DNA of 64,000 nt from the NCBI RefSeq assembly GCF_000062885.1, contig NC_009142.1, positions 2,717,584-2,781,583 on the forward strand, in the 5' to 3' direction. How positions within the stretch are numbered: the first letter of the stretch is position 1; each line of letters opens with the position of its first letter. Below are positions 27,865-37,205 of the stretch, one piece after another. This stretch comes from Saccharopolyspora erythraea NRRL 2338. Its GTDB lineage: Bacteria > Actinomycetota > Actinomycetes > Mycobacteriales > Pseudonocardiaceae. Made by a program: the position numbers and the translations under genes. The notes below the pieces were generated by a model. That model had not been told where the DNA came from. It ran no database searches and saw nothing but the letters and a program-made list of their open reading frames with translations.

Positions 27865-28511
27865 GCAACTACTGGCCCTGGTGGGCGGGCGCTGTCGGAC
27901 TCGCCCTCGTCACCATCAACTACACCCTCATCACCGACCGGTCGTTCGGGGTGTCCGCGGCATGGGATCGCGTCTTGCACTGGCGCGCCGAACGCCGGAT
28001 CGAACGGCAGGAAGCCCAGTTCGCCGACGACCGAGACCTCGCTGACGCGCTGGCCGCGGCGACCGCCGAGGAGTTCGGGGCCCGCGGTGGAGAACCGACC
28101 TTGCCGAACGCGGTGCAGGGCGCTGCGCAGCCGCAGGAATCCGGGGCGGGCGAGTCCCGCGATTCAACGTCCACGATCCCGCGTCAGGTACCGCTGGTCG
28201 CCCAGGCCGCGCTGCTGTTGTCGATCGCCGTCGGTGGCTGGGTGGCGGCGGTCACCTCCGGTCGCTTCGAGCTCCGCTTCGACATGGGCGGTGCGTTCAG
28301 CCAACTCGTGACCGCCGATCCGACCATCATGATCGGTGTGTTGTTCGTCGGGGGTGTGCTCGTCGGCTTCGGCACCCGCCTCGCCGGGGGCTGCAGCTCC
28401 GGTCACGGACTCAGCGGCTGCGGCCGCTTGCAGCCGGTGAGCCTCGTCGCGACCGCCGTTTTCTTCGGCACCGCCGTGCTGGTGTCGTTCCTGCTGTGGA
28501 AGGTGATCTGA
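27861..28511 (+). CDS. YeeE/YedE-family (sulfur transport) protein, first half-unit
   Basis: Predicted 216-residue membrane protein. One helix lies at the N-terminus (PWWAGAVGLALVTINYTLI), followed by a 90-residue charged/disordered cytosolic insert and then the YeeE/YedE core: GVLFVGGVLVGFGTRLAGGC and SSGHGLSGCGRLQPVSLVAT. The GxRxAGGCxxGHxxSG motif with its conserved cysteine is the thiosulfate-path signature known from YeeE (TsuA). The ATG at 27861 overlaps the previous stop (ATGA). It pairs with the next gene, and the two short proteins together would correspond to one full YeeE-like transporter. Confidence 0.82.
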   Translation: MSNYWPWWAGAVGLALVTINYTLITDRSFGVSAAWDRVLHWRAERRIERQEAQFADDRDLADALAAATAEEFGARGGEPTLPNAVQGAAQPQESGAGESRDSTSTIPRQVPLVAQAALLLSIAVGGWVAAVTSGRFELRFDMGGAFSQLVTADPTIMIGVLFVGGVLVGFGTRLAGGCSSGHGLSGCGRLQPVSLVATAVFFGTAVLVSFLLWKVI

Positions 28512-28927
28512 TGCGCAATCGAGGCGCTGTGCTCGTCGCCAACGTCATCACCGGTCTGGCCCTCGGCTTCACCGTCACCAACATCGGGTTCGGCGACTAC
28601 GCCGAGCTGAACCGCATGTTCACGTTCCAGGACCCGCGCATGCTGTTCGCCTTCGCGGGCGCGGTTGGCATCATCGTGGTGCTCTTCGCCGTGGTGGGCG
28701 TTCGCCGCACGCCTGGGCGCATCCACGGCGGCGTGGTCCCCGGCGGCATCATGTTCGGCACCGGCTGGGCGATCTCGGGTGGCTGTCCGGCGATCCCGAT
28801 CATCCAGGTCGCCAGCGGATACTTGCCCGCCCTGGTCACGATCGCGGGTGTCATGGTCGGCATGTGGCTGTGCCGCTGGGCCAACGCCAGGTTCTTCCAA
28901 CTCGACCGCGGTTCCTGCGGGCTGTAG
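28511..28927 (+). CDS. YeeE/YedE-family (sulfur transport) protein, second half-unit
   Basis: Predicted 138-residue membrane protein with four helices. Family signs are GFTVTNIGFGDYAELNRMFT, then PGGIMFGTGWAISGGCPAIP with the conserved Cys of the second repeat. The ATG at 28511 overlaps the stop of the first half-unit (TGATG). Together the pair likely imports thiosulfate or a related sulfur species. Confidence 0.85.
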   Translation: MRNRGAVLVANVITGLALGFTVTNIGFGDYAELNRMFTFQDPRMLFAFAGAVGIIVVLFAVVGVRRTPGRIHGGVVPGGIMFGTGWAISGGCPAIPIIQVASGYLPALVTIAGVMVGMWLCRWANARFFQLDRGSCGL

Positions 28928-29096
28928 CGGAGTCGCCCGCGCCGCTTCGCCCGGCGCGGGCTCGGTCGATACTTGGCACCCCCATGGCTGGCCGACCATA
29001 GGCAGAGGTCATGGTCCCGACGGGACTCGGGGCATGCTGCCGGGCGACCCGCACGGCCAGCCCTGCCCGGTGATGTACTCACCGGCCTGACCTGGG

Positions 29097-29542
29097 ATCG
29101 TCGACTTGCCCTACGAGCACGTGTTCATCGACGCGCCGGGTTCGCTGGCGCGGCCGGCGGCGTTGGCGCGGTCGTTGGAGATCGCGCAGAAGCACGGGGA
29201 TGTGATCGTGGCCGAGGATCTGGCGCTGGATCCCAGCGAGCGCACGATCCGGGAGTTGATCGAGCCGCGTGGGGTGCCGCACCGGATCGTGCGCACTTGT
29301 GGGACCCGCGCGATGGCGACTCCGACATCGTGTGGCTGACCAAGTGGCTGGACGAGCAGGGCTTCAAGTACACCAACACGATCATCCGCCGCTACAAGAT
29401 GCACCGGACCGCCTTGCGGGAGGGCAAGGTCGTCACCCAGTATCCGAAGGGCCGTACCGCGACCGAGGCGCACAACGACTTCCTGTCGCTGTCGCTGTCG
29501 CTGGCGCTGGAGCTCGGCTACGGCGGGGCGGTGGCTGCCTGA
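29097..29542 (+). pseudogene. ParA-family ATPase relic
   Basis: Reads LPYEHVFIDAPGSLARPAAL (the Walker B region of a ParA ATPase), TIRELIEPRGVPHRIV, then after a frameshift near 29310 YTNTIIRRYKMHRTALREGK and VVTQYPKGRTATEAHNDF. The P-loop half is missing. Such ParA proteins belong to plasmids and integrative elements of actinomycetes. The stop overlaps the start of a ParB fragment. Confidence 0.65.
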
Positions 29543-29676
29543 TGGGCCGGCGACTCACAGACAGCGCCTCGGCGACGATCCCGGTCTCCAGCTTGGCGCA
29601 CAACCCGCGCAACCCGCGGGACGCCTACGACGACATCGACGAGCTGACGCTATCGATCAAGGAGTACGGCATCCTG
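29542..29676 (+). pseudogene. ParB N-terminal fragment
   Basis: MGRRLTDSASATIPVSSLAH, NPRNPRDAYDDIDELTLSIK and EYGILQ match the start of ParB, including the NPRNPR motif. Homology stops after about 45 codons where other DNA has been joined. It overlaps the parA relic by TGATG, the usual coupling of a partition operon. Confidence 0.65.
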
Positions 29677-30064
29677 CAGCTGGACGCGGCAGCCAGGGCC
29701 GCGGCGGAGGCGCCGTGGATTCAGCCGATGCTGTGGCCTGTCCCGGCCCGCTGCCGGAGGGCCCGGGCTGGGGCTGGGAATTCCCTTCCACGACGGCGCC
29801 CACGAGAGGGGCTGAGCGTCGGTTCAGGGAACTGATCAGGAGGCCGCGCGAACATGGAGCTGGGTGAGGGTCAGTCGGTGGTGGACCGCCACGGGTGCAT
29901 GGGGCTCGGTACGGCGGGCGTCGGCGCGGACGCCCAGGGCGTAGATGGGACGGTCGTTGCCAGGCGCGGTGCCGAGGTAGCGGTGGCCGGTCAGATGGCA
30001 CCAGGCCGGGGCGCGGCCGGTCTAGAGCTGATCTTGTCCCACCTGCCCCCGTGTCCGGGGCAGG
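29677..30064. other. relic DNA, no intact gene
   Basis: About 390 bases between the parB fragment and a TetR gene. The minus strand reads HRYLGTAPGNDRPIYALG and further natural-looking peptide up to about 29850, which suggests the end of another degraded mobile-element gene. Confidence 0.3.
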
Positions 30065-30664
30065 TCACCTACTCCTGAACAGCCGGTCCAGATGCACGTC
30101 GATCGCGGCGAGCGCGTCCTGGGGCTCGATCACGTCGAGTTCGATCAGGGAGGTGAAGCCGGTGAGGGCGAGGAGCAGGTTGGTCTCGGTCGCCGGGTCG
30201 CGGCCGGGGTCGATGTGCCCGTCGGCGATCGCCTGGTGGACCAGCCGCTCGACGAGGGCCCGCCCTTGGACGAGGCCGCGGCGCGCCTGCTCGTGCACGG
30301 CCTCGTCGTGCAGCGCCTCCAGGACGTAGGCGGCGCTCATCCGGCTGGTCGCGCGGGCGTCGGCATGCAGGGGGAGCATTTCCGCGAGCGTCAGTCGCAG
30401 CACGTCACGGGGGTGCGGACGGTCACCGAGCTTTTCGAGCCCCTGGTGTATGCGCACCGAGGTCTGCTCGGACGCGAAGTCCATGGCGAAGGAGAGCATG
30501 GCGGTCCGGGAGGCGAAGTAGTGCTGCAGCTGCCCGAGTGACATGCCCGCCTCCTGCGCCACCACGCGCATCGTCAGCTGTGTGACGCCGCGCTGCTCCA
30601 CCACCCGCCACAGTGCGCGGGCGATCGCTTCGCGGCGTCCGCGGTGATCCACCTGTTTCGGCAT
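30065..30664 (-). CDS. TetR-family regulator
   Basis: Predicted 199-residue repressor. The helix-turn-helix is in VTQLTMRVVAQEAGMSLGQL followed by the QHYFASRTAML recognition end. The C-terminal ligand domain is helical. Start ATG 30664 begins MPKQVDHRGRREAIARAL; earlier in-frame codons cross the divergent promoter region. It faces the carboxylesterase gene at 30760 across about 95 bases, so it probably represses it. Confidence 0.85.
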   Translation of the reverse strand: MPKQVDHRGRREAIARALWRVVEQRGVTQLTMRVVAQEAGMSLGQLQHYFASRTAMLSFAMDFASEQTSVRIHQGLEKLGDRPHPRDVLRLTLAEMLPLHADARATSRMSAAYVLEALHDEAVHEQARRGLVQGRALVERLVHQAIADGHIDPGRDPATETNLLLALTGFTSLIELDVIEPQDALAAIDVHLDRLFRSR

Positions 30665-30704
30665 CGCCGGCCCCTCCCTCGTACCCGGGACTGTTCCAAT
30701 ACAG

Positions 30705-30732
30705 TTGACATAATACACCTGACCCATAATCC
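30705..30732 (+). promoter_or_regulatory. possible promoter/operator of the carboxylesterase gene
   Basis: TTGACA at 30705-30710, then TAATCC at 30727 after 16 bases, and GGAAGGAA just before the esterase ATG. The surrounding CAGTTGACATAATACACCTG is partly symmetrical and could be the TetR binding site. Confidence 0.4.
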
Positions 30733-30759
30733 TGGGGTCCACTGAGGGAAGGAATCGTC

Positions 30760-32250
30760 ATGTCCGAACAGCCAAAGGTACGGACCACGGAAGGCGTGGT
30801 GCAGGGGCGCCGGCGGCAGAGGCACGCGGTGTTCCGCGGCATCCCCTACGCCCAGCCCCCGGTCGGAGCCCTCCGCTTCGCCGCGCCCGCGCCGCCGCAC
30901 CGCTGGGAGGGGACCAGGCAGGCGGTCGAGTTCGGCCCCGTGGTGCCGCTGTCCCTGCCGATCGACGTGCCCCCGCAGGGCACCGACTGGCTGACGCTCA
31001 ACGTCGGCACTCCGGATCCCGGCGCGGCGGGACTGCCGGTGCTGGTGTGGATCCCCGTGGGCGGCTACCTCTCGGCGGCGTCGAGCGACCCGATGTTCGA
31101 CCCGGCAGCGCTGGCCGAGTCGGGAGTCGTCGTGGTGACCATCAACTGCCGCGTGGGCGCGGAGGGATTCGCGTTCCTCGACGACGTGCCGCCCAACCGC
31201 GGATTGCTCGACCAGATCGCGGCGCTGGAGTGGGTGCAGCGCAACATCGCCGCTTTCGGAGGCGACCCCGGCCAGGTCACCGTGGCCGGGGTGTCCGCCG
31301 GGGCGGGGTCGGTCGCCGCTCTCCTGACGATGAAGTCCGCGCGCGGACTGTTCCGGCGGACCATCGCCCACTCGGTGCCGGGGCTGCACAGCACCCCCGC
31401 GCTGGCACGGCAGGTCACCGCCGCGTTCGCGGACCGGCTCGGCGCGGCGGCCCCCACCGCCGAGGCCCTGCGCGACATCGACCCATGGCACCTGGCCGCC
31501 GAGCTCACCTCCTTCAACGCCGGCCTCCACGCCCACCGGGAGAGCTGGGGACGCCTCACGGAGACCGGTACCGCGCTGTGCCCGGTCGTCGACGGCGAGG
31601 TCCTCCCGGAAACGCCCTGGCCCGCGCTGACCGGCGCGCGCGCGAGCGGGACCGAACTGCTCGTCGGCCACGCCCGGGACGAATTCCGGTACTTCAGCGT
31701 CATGAGCGGACGGTACGGCACCTTCACCGAGGAGGACGCCCACGCAGCCCTGGAACTGCACGCCCCGCAGCCGGACGGCGCGCGGGCCTACCGTGCCGCG
31801 TTCCCGCAGGCAGGCCCGGAGGAGCTGGTGGAGACGGTGTACTCCGACGCCCTCTTCCGCATGCCGTCACAGAAGCTGGCCGAGGCGAACGCCGCAGCCG
31901 GCGGCACCTCGTACCTGTTCGAACTGTGCTGGGTTGCCCCGGCCCTCGACGGCATCCTGGGCGCCTGCCACAGCCTCGACGTGCCCCTGGCGTTCGGCAC
32001 GCTGGACAGCCCCGTCGGCACCCAGCTCATCGGCGAGGAGCCCACTCCCGAGGCCGTCGCGCTCTCCCGCGAACTCCAGGAGGCATGGGTCCGCTTCGTC
32101 ACCACCGGCGACGCGGGCTGGTCCGCCCACCGGCCCGGCGGGCACCTCACCCGCGTCCTGGACACCGAGTCGAAGACTCGGCCCTACCCCGAACAGGCAT
32201 CCCGCCAGATCTGGGAAGGCCACTCCCCCGCCCCCTTCGATCTCTCGTGA
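30760..32250 (+). CDS. type-B carboxylesterase/lipase
   Basis: Predicted 496-residue alpha/beta hydrolase of the carboxylesterase family. Family signs: FRGIPYAQPPVGALRF, VVTINCRVGAEGF, GLLDQIAALEWVQRNIAAFG, the nucleophile elbow GVSAGAGSVAAL, the acid region GHARDEFRYF and the catalytic His in GACHSLDVPLAFG. The oxyanion segment reads VWIPVGGYLSAAS where most relatives have WIHGGG, so His and one Gly are replaced by Pro and Val. ATG 30760 has GGGAAGGAA upstream. It is divergent from a TetR gene. Substrate unknown. Confidence 0.9.
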   Translation: MSEQPKVRTTEGVVQGRRRQRHAVFRGIPYAQPPVGALRFAAPAPPHRWEGTRQAVEFGPVVPLSLPIDVPPQGTDWLTLNVGTPDPGAAGLPVLVWIPVGGYLSAASSDPMFDPAALAESGVVVVTINCRVGAEGFAFLDDVPPNRGLLDQIAALEWVQRNIAAFGGDPGQVTVAGVSAGAGSVAALLTMKSARGLFRRTIAHSVPGLHSTPALARQVTAAFADRLGAAAPTAEALRDIDPWHLAAELTSFNAGLHAHRESWGRLTETGTALCPVVDGEVLPETPWPALTGARASGTELLVGHARDEFRYFSVMSGRYGTFTEEDAHAALELHAPQPDGARAYRAAFPQAGPEELVETVYSDALFRMPSQKLAEANAAAGGTSYLFELCWVAPALDGILGACHSLDVPLAFGTLDSPVGTQLIGEEPTPEAVALSRELQEAWVRFVTTGDAGWSAHRPGGHLTRVLDTESKTRPYPEQASRQIWEGHSPAPFDLS

Positions 32251-32498
32251 TTGTCCGGGTCGGCTCCTACGACTGCGACGCCGCCACTCACCTGCCCATC
32301 GGGGACAGCGCGACTGGCGTACAGCCAGGCAACACCCGGCCCGCTTGGCATCAGATCCCACCCGAGGGTGACGGACGACATCAAGAGCCGGGAGAGGCCG
32401 ACGGGAGAGGGCCCAGTCACGGATGATCCCGGCCAGGGCCCGGAAGGACGTCGTCGATGTTCCAAGGCCCGGCTTTCACAGCGGAACCTTGCTGACGG

Positions 32499-33019
32499 AT
32501 GTCGCAGGTTCTGCAGATCATCACGCTCGCCGTGCTCGCGGTGATGGTGCCGTTCCTCGGGCGCTTGTCGGACCGGGTGGGCCGGCGCCCGCTCATCCTC
32601 ACCGGGTGCGTCCTGCTGTGGTCCTGTCACTGCCGTCGTTCCTGCTGCTGCAGTCCGGGAGCTCGGTCGGCATCCTCGGTGGCCTGATCCTCATGGGCCT
32701 GATGCTGGTGTGCTTCAACTCGACCATGCCCTCGACGCTGCCCTCGCTGTTCCAGACCGGGGTCCGCTACGGCACGTTCGCCATCACCTTCAACGTCGCG
32801 GTGTCCGTGTTCGGCGGCACCAGCGAGCTGATCGTCGAAGGGTTGATCGCCGCCACGGGGCTCCTGATCACGCCTGCCTTCTACCTGATGGCCGCCGGTA
32901 CCGTCGGAGCGGTGGCCGTGTACTTCCTGAGGGAGTCCGCCGCACGACCTCTGCCGGGGTCCAACCCCGCCGCCATGTCCGACGAGGAGGCCCGGGAGCT
33001 TGCCGGTCCGGCCGAATGA
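32499..33019 (+). pseudogene. MFS transporter, C-terminal remnant with frameshift
   Basis: The first frame reads LQIITLAVLAVMVPFLGRLS and DRVGRRPLILTGCVLLW (the helix 8-9 loop motif of ProP-like carriers). After a shift near 32620 the second frame gives LILMGLMLVCFNSTMPSTLP, GVRYGTFAITFNVAVSVFGG and YLMAAGTVGAVAVYFLRESA. The N-terminal six helices are absent. Confidence 0.75.
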
Positions 33020-33146
33020 TCAGTGGCGGCCGGTCTCTGCCGCACCCGCTCACCGGTGGCGCGCTGGAGCTGGTGGAAGCGGATCGCGTGGCGCGTGGCT
33101 TTTCGGTGCAGGCGATCGAGGGGCCGAGGTCTGCCCGGCGCCTTTC

Positions 33147-36100
33147 CTACCGCGTGCAGGTGGTGACGCGTGGTTGGTCGTGGTTGGGGAAGTCCTCGGC
33201 GAGCATCTGGCAGAGTTGGGAGATGGCCTGGTCGGGCGCGGTACTCCATTCGATGATCGTGCCGTCGCCGCCGGCCGTTGCCAGCCTGCTTCCGTCGTGG
33301 TTCCACGCCAGGCTGTGGACCGGGCCGGTGTGTCCGGTCAGGGTGGCCCACGGCCCGCCGTTGACGACGTCGAACAGCACGACGGTGTTGTTCTCGCCCG
33401 CCGCGGCCAGGAAACGCCCGTCCGGGCTGAACGCGGTGGTGGCGGGGGAGGAGTCGGCCAGCATCCCTCTCCCCAACCGCGTGAACCCGCTGATACCTCG
33501 GGAGGAATTCTCCGGGTCCCACAGGGTCGCGCCGGAGTAGCCGAAGACGGCGAGGTGCTTTCCATCGGGTGCGAAGGTCGGGAGGCCCCACGTGTCGGCT
33601 TCCTCCGCCACCCGTTGCCCGCTCGCGACGTCCCACACCATCAGAACGTCGCCCTCACCTCCGGCGGCGAGGCGTCGACCGTCCGGACTGAGGTCGAGGG
33701 CGGACGGCCGACCCGGATATCCCTTCAGGCTGGTGACAGGCCGCCGTTGGGCGACGTTCCAGATGCGCGTGCCCTCGGTGTCGGCGACGGCCAGTTGGGC
33801 CCCATCCGCCGAGAGCGCGATGGCGTGCGCTTCGGGAACGGCCCACTCGGCTTCCTTCGTCCGGCGGACGACGTCCCAGACCGAGACGGTGTTTCCCGAG
33901 TTCAGCGCGAGCTTCGTCCGGTCGCGGCTGAAGACGGCGTTGACCGCGCGGCCGAGGGGAACTCCGCCCGCGGCGCCGTTCCCGCGCCATTCCACCAGAG
34001 TTCCGTCGGCCGCACCGACGAGTGCGCTGCCGTCCGGGGTGTAGGTGATCGGAGCCGAAGACTCCGGTGCGGCCAGCGGTAGCCGCGCCATCTCCCAGCG
34101 CAGGATCGCGTCGCGGCTCATCGCGGCGATCGAGCCGTCCCGGCTCGCGGCGATGTCGGTCAGGCCACCCGGTTCGGTGGCGAGGAGCGTGCGCCGCTGC
34201 CCCGGCCGGTCGCCGTCCCAGAGCGTGACGGTGTTGTCGAAGCTCGCGGACAGCAGCGTCCGCCCGTCGGGTGCGAACGCGAGACCGCTGACGGGCACGG
34301 TCACGCCGGGAAAGCCGGTCGTGCGTCGCGATCCCGTCAGCTCCCACATCGACAGCGACAGATCCGGCCGGGCGGCGGCGATCCTGCTGCCGTCCGGGCT
34401 GAACGCCACCTCGTTGACCGGGCCGCGGGGCTGCGGGAGTTCGGGAAGTCGCGTGTTCGTGCCGAGGTCCCAGAGGACGATGCCGTTGTCGGTGGCCAAG
34501 GCCAGCGTGCGGCCGTCGGGGCTCAGCGCGAGTTCCCACACCGTTCCGAAACCGCCGGGGAGTTCGCCGGTCCGCTGCCGCAGAGCGGTGTCCCACAGCT
34601 CCACGGTCGTTCCCCGTGCCACGGCGAGGATCTGTCCGGTGAACTCGACATCGGTGATGCGGGCTCCGGTGCCGGACGTGGCGGCGATGCGCACGCGGCC
34701 GGTGGTGTCCCAGACCTCGATCTGGCCGTTCTCGCGGCCGGCGGCGAGACGCTTGCCGTCCGGTGCGAAGCCCAGGGCCGAGTAGGCGGCCGTTTCCTGT
34801 GGACTGCCGAGTTCGGCGATGCGGGTGCGGTGGCTCCACAACGCGAGTTCGCCCTGCCCGCCGGTCGCCAGCACCGCACCGTCCGGGCTGAACGCCAGCG
34901 CGGAGGTGCCCGACTGCCGCAGCTCGCCGTGGTTGTTCGGATGTCCGGCCAGGCTGAGCACGGTGCTGCGGGTCTCGGGCGTGTCGTAGGCGTGATACGC
35001 CTCGAGGCTGCGGCGGATCGCGGTGCCGGTGTCGGTGGCGGCCACCGCTTCGGCTTCGGCGGCGAGCATGCGCGCGGTTGTGTTGCGGCGCTGCAGCTCA
35101 CCGCCCGTCGCGATCCCGGACACCAACAGCAGCAGGACGGTCAACCCGACGCTGAGCCAGTACAGCTGCCGGTTCCTGCGCCGGACCGAGCGGTGCGCGC
35201 GCTCCTCGTCGCGGACGCTCGCGGCCAGGAAGGCGCTCTCGCGCGGGGTCAGCGCGGTCCGGCCGCGGTTGGCCCACTCCCTGACCACGGCGAGCCGGGT
35301 GCCGCGGTAGAGCGCGCTCGGGTCGTGATTCAGCGCCTCCCACGCCGCGGTGGCCTCGGTGAGCTCCCGATGAGTGCGCAGGCCCGCGCGGTCCTCGTCC
35401 AGCCAGCGGCGCAGCCGCGGCCAGCAGCGGATCAGGGCTTCGTGGGTGATCTCGACGGTGCCGTCGTCGAGCGTGAGCAGCCGGGTCCGGGCGAGCGAGT
35501 CGAGCACGACGTCGGTGTCGGGGTCGTCGGTGTCGAGTTCGTGGCGGGCGATGCGCCGCTTGGTGTCCTCGGTGCCCTCGCCGAGGGCGACCAATCGGAC
35601 GAAGATCTGCGCGGCCCTGGCCTGCTGCTGCTCGGTGAGTCCGGTGTAGAGCTCTTCGGCGGTGCGGGCCAGGGCGTCGCGGATCCCGCCGGCCGCCTGG
35701 TAGCCGACGAGGGTGAGCGTGTTGCCGTGGCGGCGCCGCCACGTCTCCCGCATGGTGTGCGAGACCAGCGGGAGGATTCCGGGCTGCCCGGTGGCCTCCG
35801 CCGTGATCTGGGCCAGCAGCGCGCCCTCGACCGCATGGCCTACGCGGGCGGCCGGCTGCGTGATCGCGCGCCGCAGTTCCTCGGTGCTCATCGGCCCGAC
35901 CAGCAGTTGGGCGTCCCGCAGCGCCTCGACCAGCTCCGGGTGCTCCGCGCAGCGGGCGAAGAAGTCGGCCCGGACGCCGAGCACGATCCGCGTGCGGCTG
36001 TTGTCCGCCCGTGCGGCGGTCAGCAGCGCGGTGAGGAAAGCCGTGCGTTCCTCACGATCCTGGCAGAGGGTGAAGATCTCCTCGAACTGGTCCACGACCA

Positions 36101-36788
36101 CGACCAGGTCGCCGTCCGGCGGCGCCCCGGCCACCGCCTGGAGCGCGGCCAGGTGCAGTCCGCGGGCGTCGTCGCGGATCTCGCGGTGGAGCCGGTGCGC
36201 GGAACCCCCGGTGAGGCCGGCGAGTTGGGCCGCGCATTCCTCCAGCGGGTGCGGGCCGGGCGTGAACAGCACGGCCATCTCTCCGCGCGACCGGATCCGA
36301 GGCAGCAGCCCGGCCCGCAGCAGTGAGGACTTACCCGCTCCGGAGGCGCCGAAAACGGCGAGGAAGCGGCGCCGACTGACGCGGGAGACGAGATCGTAGG
36401 TCAGGCTTTCCCGGCCGAAGAACCGGTCTGCGTCCTCGGGGCCGAACGCGGCCAGCCCGACATACGGGCACTCGAGGTCGGACTCGCCACCGTTGGTGGA
36501 TCCGGTGGGGGCTTCCCGCGCGGCGAGCTGGGCGGTCGCTTCCTGCCAGCGCTGCTCCCAGTCGTCCCGGTTGCCGCCGCAGGCGGACACGTAGGCCAGG
36601 GTCACCGCCAGCGTCGGCAGCCTCTTGCCGCCTGCGGCCTCCGACAGCGTGGTCACCGAGTAGTGCGCGCGGCGCGCCAGCTCCCGATACGGAGGACTGC
36701 CCGCCTTCTCCCGCAGAAGCCGCAGCTCAGCCGCGAACTCCGCCACCGGCCCGTTGTCCGCGTCCAGCGGACGCTCCGGACGAGGCAC
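33147..36788 (-). CDS. HTH - nSTAND1 NTPase - TM - WD40 protein
   Basis: Predicted 1213-residue multi-domain signalling protein. Residues 15-75: helix-turn-helix of XRE type (YRELARRAHYSVTTLSEAAG). Residues 108-500: STAND NTPase with CPYVGLAAFGPEDADRFFGR, P-loop GASGAGKSS (147-155), Walker B LVVVVDQFEE (228-237) and sensor-like GVRADFF. Residues 541-562: one membrane helix (YWLSVGLTVLLLLVSGIA). Residues 620-1200: WD40-type beta-propeller repeats with recurring FSPDGxxLA and VxVWD motifs, about 13-14 blades, so two propellers. GTG 36788 starts homology. It is divergent from a 48-residue gene coupled to a pentapeptide-repeat membrane protein. STAND proteins act in signal perception, stress response or defence; which applies here is unknown. 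Confidence 0.9.
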   Translation of the reverse strand: MPRPERPLDADNGPVAEFAAELRLLREKAGSPPYRELARRAHYSVTTLSEAAGGKRLPTLAVTLAYVSACGGNRDDWEQRWQEATAQLAAREAPTGSTNGGESDLECPYVGLAAFGPEDADRFFGRESLTYDLVSRVSRRRFLAVFGASGAGKSSLLRAGLLPRIRSRGEMAVLFTPGPHPLEECAAQLAGLTGGSAHRLHREIRDDARGLHLAALQAVAGAPPDGDLVVVVDQFEEIFTLCQDREERTAFLTALLTAARADNSRTRIVLGVRADFFARCAEHPELVEALRDAQLLVGPMSTEELRRAITQPAARVGHAVEGALLAQITAEATGQPGILPLVSHTMRETWRRRHGNTLTLVGYQAAGGIRDALARTAEELYTGLTEQQQARAAQIFVRLVALGEGTEDTKRRIARHELDTDDPDTDVVLDSLARTRLLTLDDGTVEITHEALIRCWPRLRRWLDEDRAGLRTHRELTEATAAWEALNHDPSALYRGTRLAVVREWANRGRTALTPRESAFLAASVRDEERAHRSVRRRNRQLYWLSVGLTVLLLLVSGIATGGELQRRNTTARMLAAEAEAVAATDTGTAIRRSLEAYHAYDTPETRSTVLSLAGHPNNHGELRQSGTSALAFSPDGAVLATGGQGELALWSHRTRIAELGSPQETAAYSALGFAPDGKRLAAGRENGQIEVWDTTGRVRIAATSGTGARITDVEFTGQILAVARGTTVELWDTALRQRTGELPGGFGTVWELALSPDGRTLALATDNGIVLWDLGTNTRLPELPQPRGPVNEVAFSPDGSRIAAARPDLSLSMWELTGSRRTTGFPGVTVPVSGLAFAPDGRTLLSASFDNTVTLWDGDRPGQRRTLLATEPGGLTDIAASRDGSIAAMSRDAILRWEMARLPLAAPESSAPITYTPDGSALVGAADGTLVEWRGNGAAGGVPLGRAVNAVFSRDRTKLALNSGNTVSVWDVVRRTKEAEWAVPEAHAIALSADGAQLAVADTEGTRIWNVAQRRPVTSLKGYPGRPSALDLSPDGRRLAAGGEGDVLMVWDVASGQRVAEEADTWGLPTFAPDGKHLAVFGYSGATLWDPENSSRGISGFTRLGRGMLADSSPATTAFSPDGRFLAAAGENNTVVLFDVVNGGPWATLTGHTGPVHSLAWNHDGSRLATAGGDGTIIEWSTAPDQAISQLCQMLAEDFPNHDQPRVTTCTR

Positions 36789-37058
36789 CCCCGAACACCC
36801 CCATCTCGATCAAGACCCGGATTGTCCTGAAGATCGTTGTCCGGAGTCCAGCCCACGCCCCTGGACAACCCATCCGGGCTAGACAGATCACCACGGGCAC
36901 CGACGGATGGGGACCGCCGGAAGCCCGCACCGGGGGAACGGCCACGGGCAGCACATCGGGGGGCTGCCCGTGGCCATCCGCCAGGAGCCGGCCACTGGTT
37001 CTGGAACACCGGAGCCCGATGACAACCGCTATGGGGGACACGTCAAGGAGGCAACATC

Positions 37059-37205
37059 ATGAGTGAAGCAAGTTCGCCCGTCGACGCCGAGTTGTGGAGA
37101 CGGGCTGCGCGGTGGGGCGCGAGTCACAGGTGGATTGCTCCGATCGGTGCAATTCACCGAAAGCGGCGGCGCGACGCTGATCAACGAGGAGTGATCGGGA
37201 AATGA
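37059..37205 (+). CDS. 48-residue basic protein coupled to the pentapeptide gene
   Basis: Small gene with a near-perfect ribosome site (AAGGAGG at 37045-37051, 7 bases before the ATG). The product begins MSEASSPVDAELWRRAARWG and has a strongly basic C-terminal half (HRKRRRDADQRG). Its TGA overlaps the ATG of the pentapeptide-repeat gene (ATGA), so the two are translationally coupled. No family was recognised. It could be a small partner protein or a leader whose translation sets the level of the next gene. Confidence 0.65.
   Translation: MSEASSPVDAELWRRAARWGASHRWIAPIGAIHRKRRRDADQRGVIGK

Noticed and set aside
34830-36326. 498-codon plus-strand frame inside the STAND gene
   Set aside because: Antisense shadow; composition is typical of reverse GC-rich coding DNA and there is no ribosome site.
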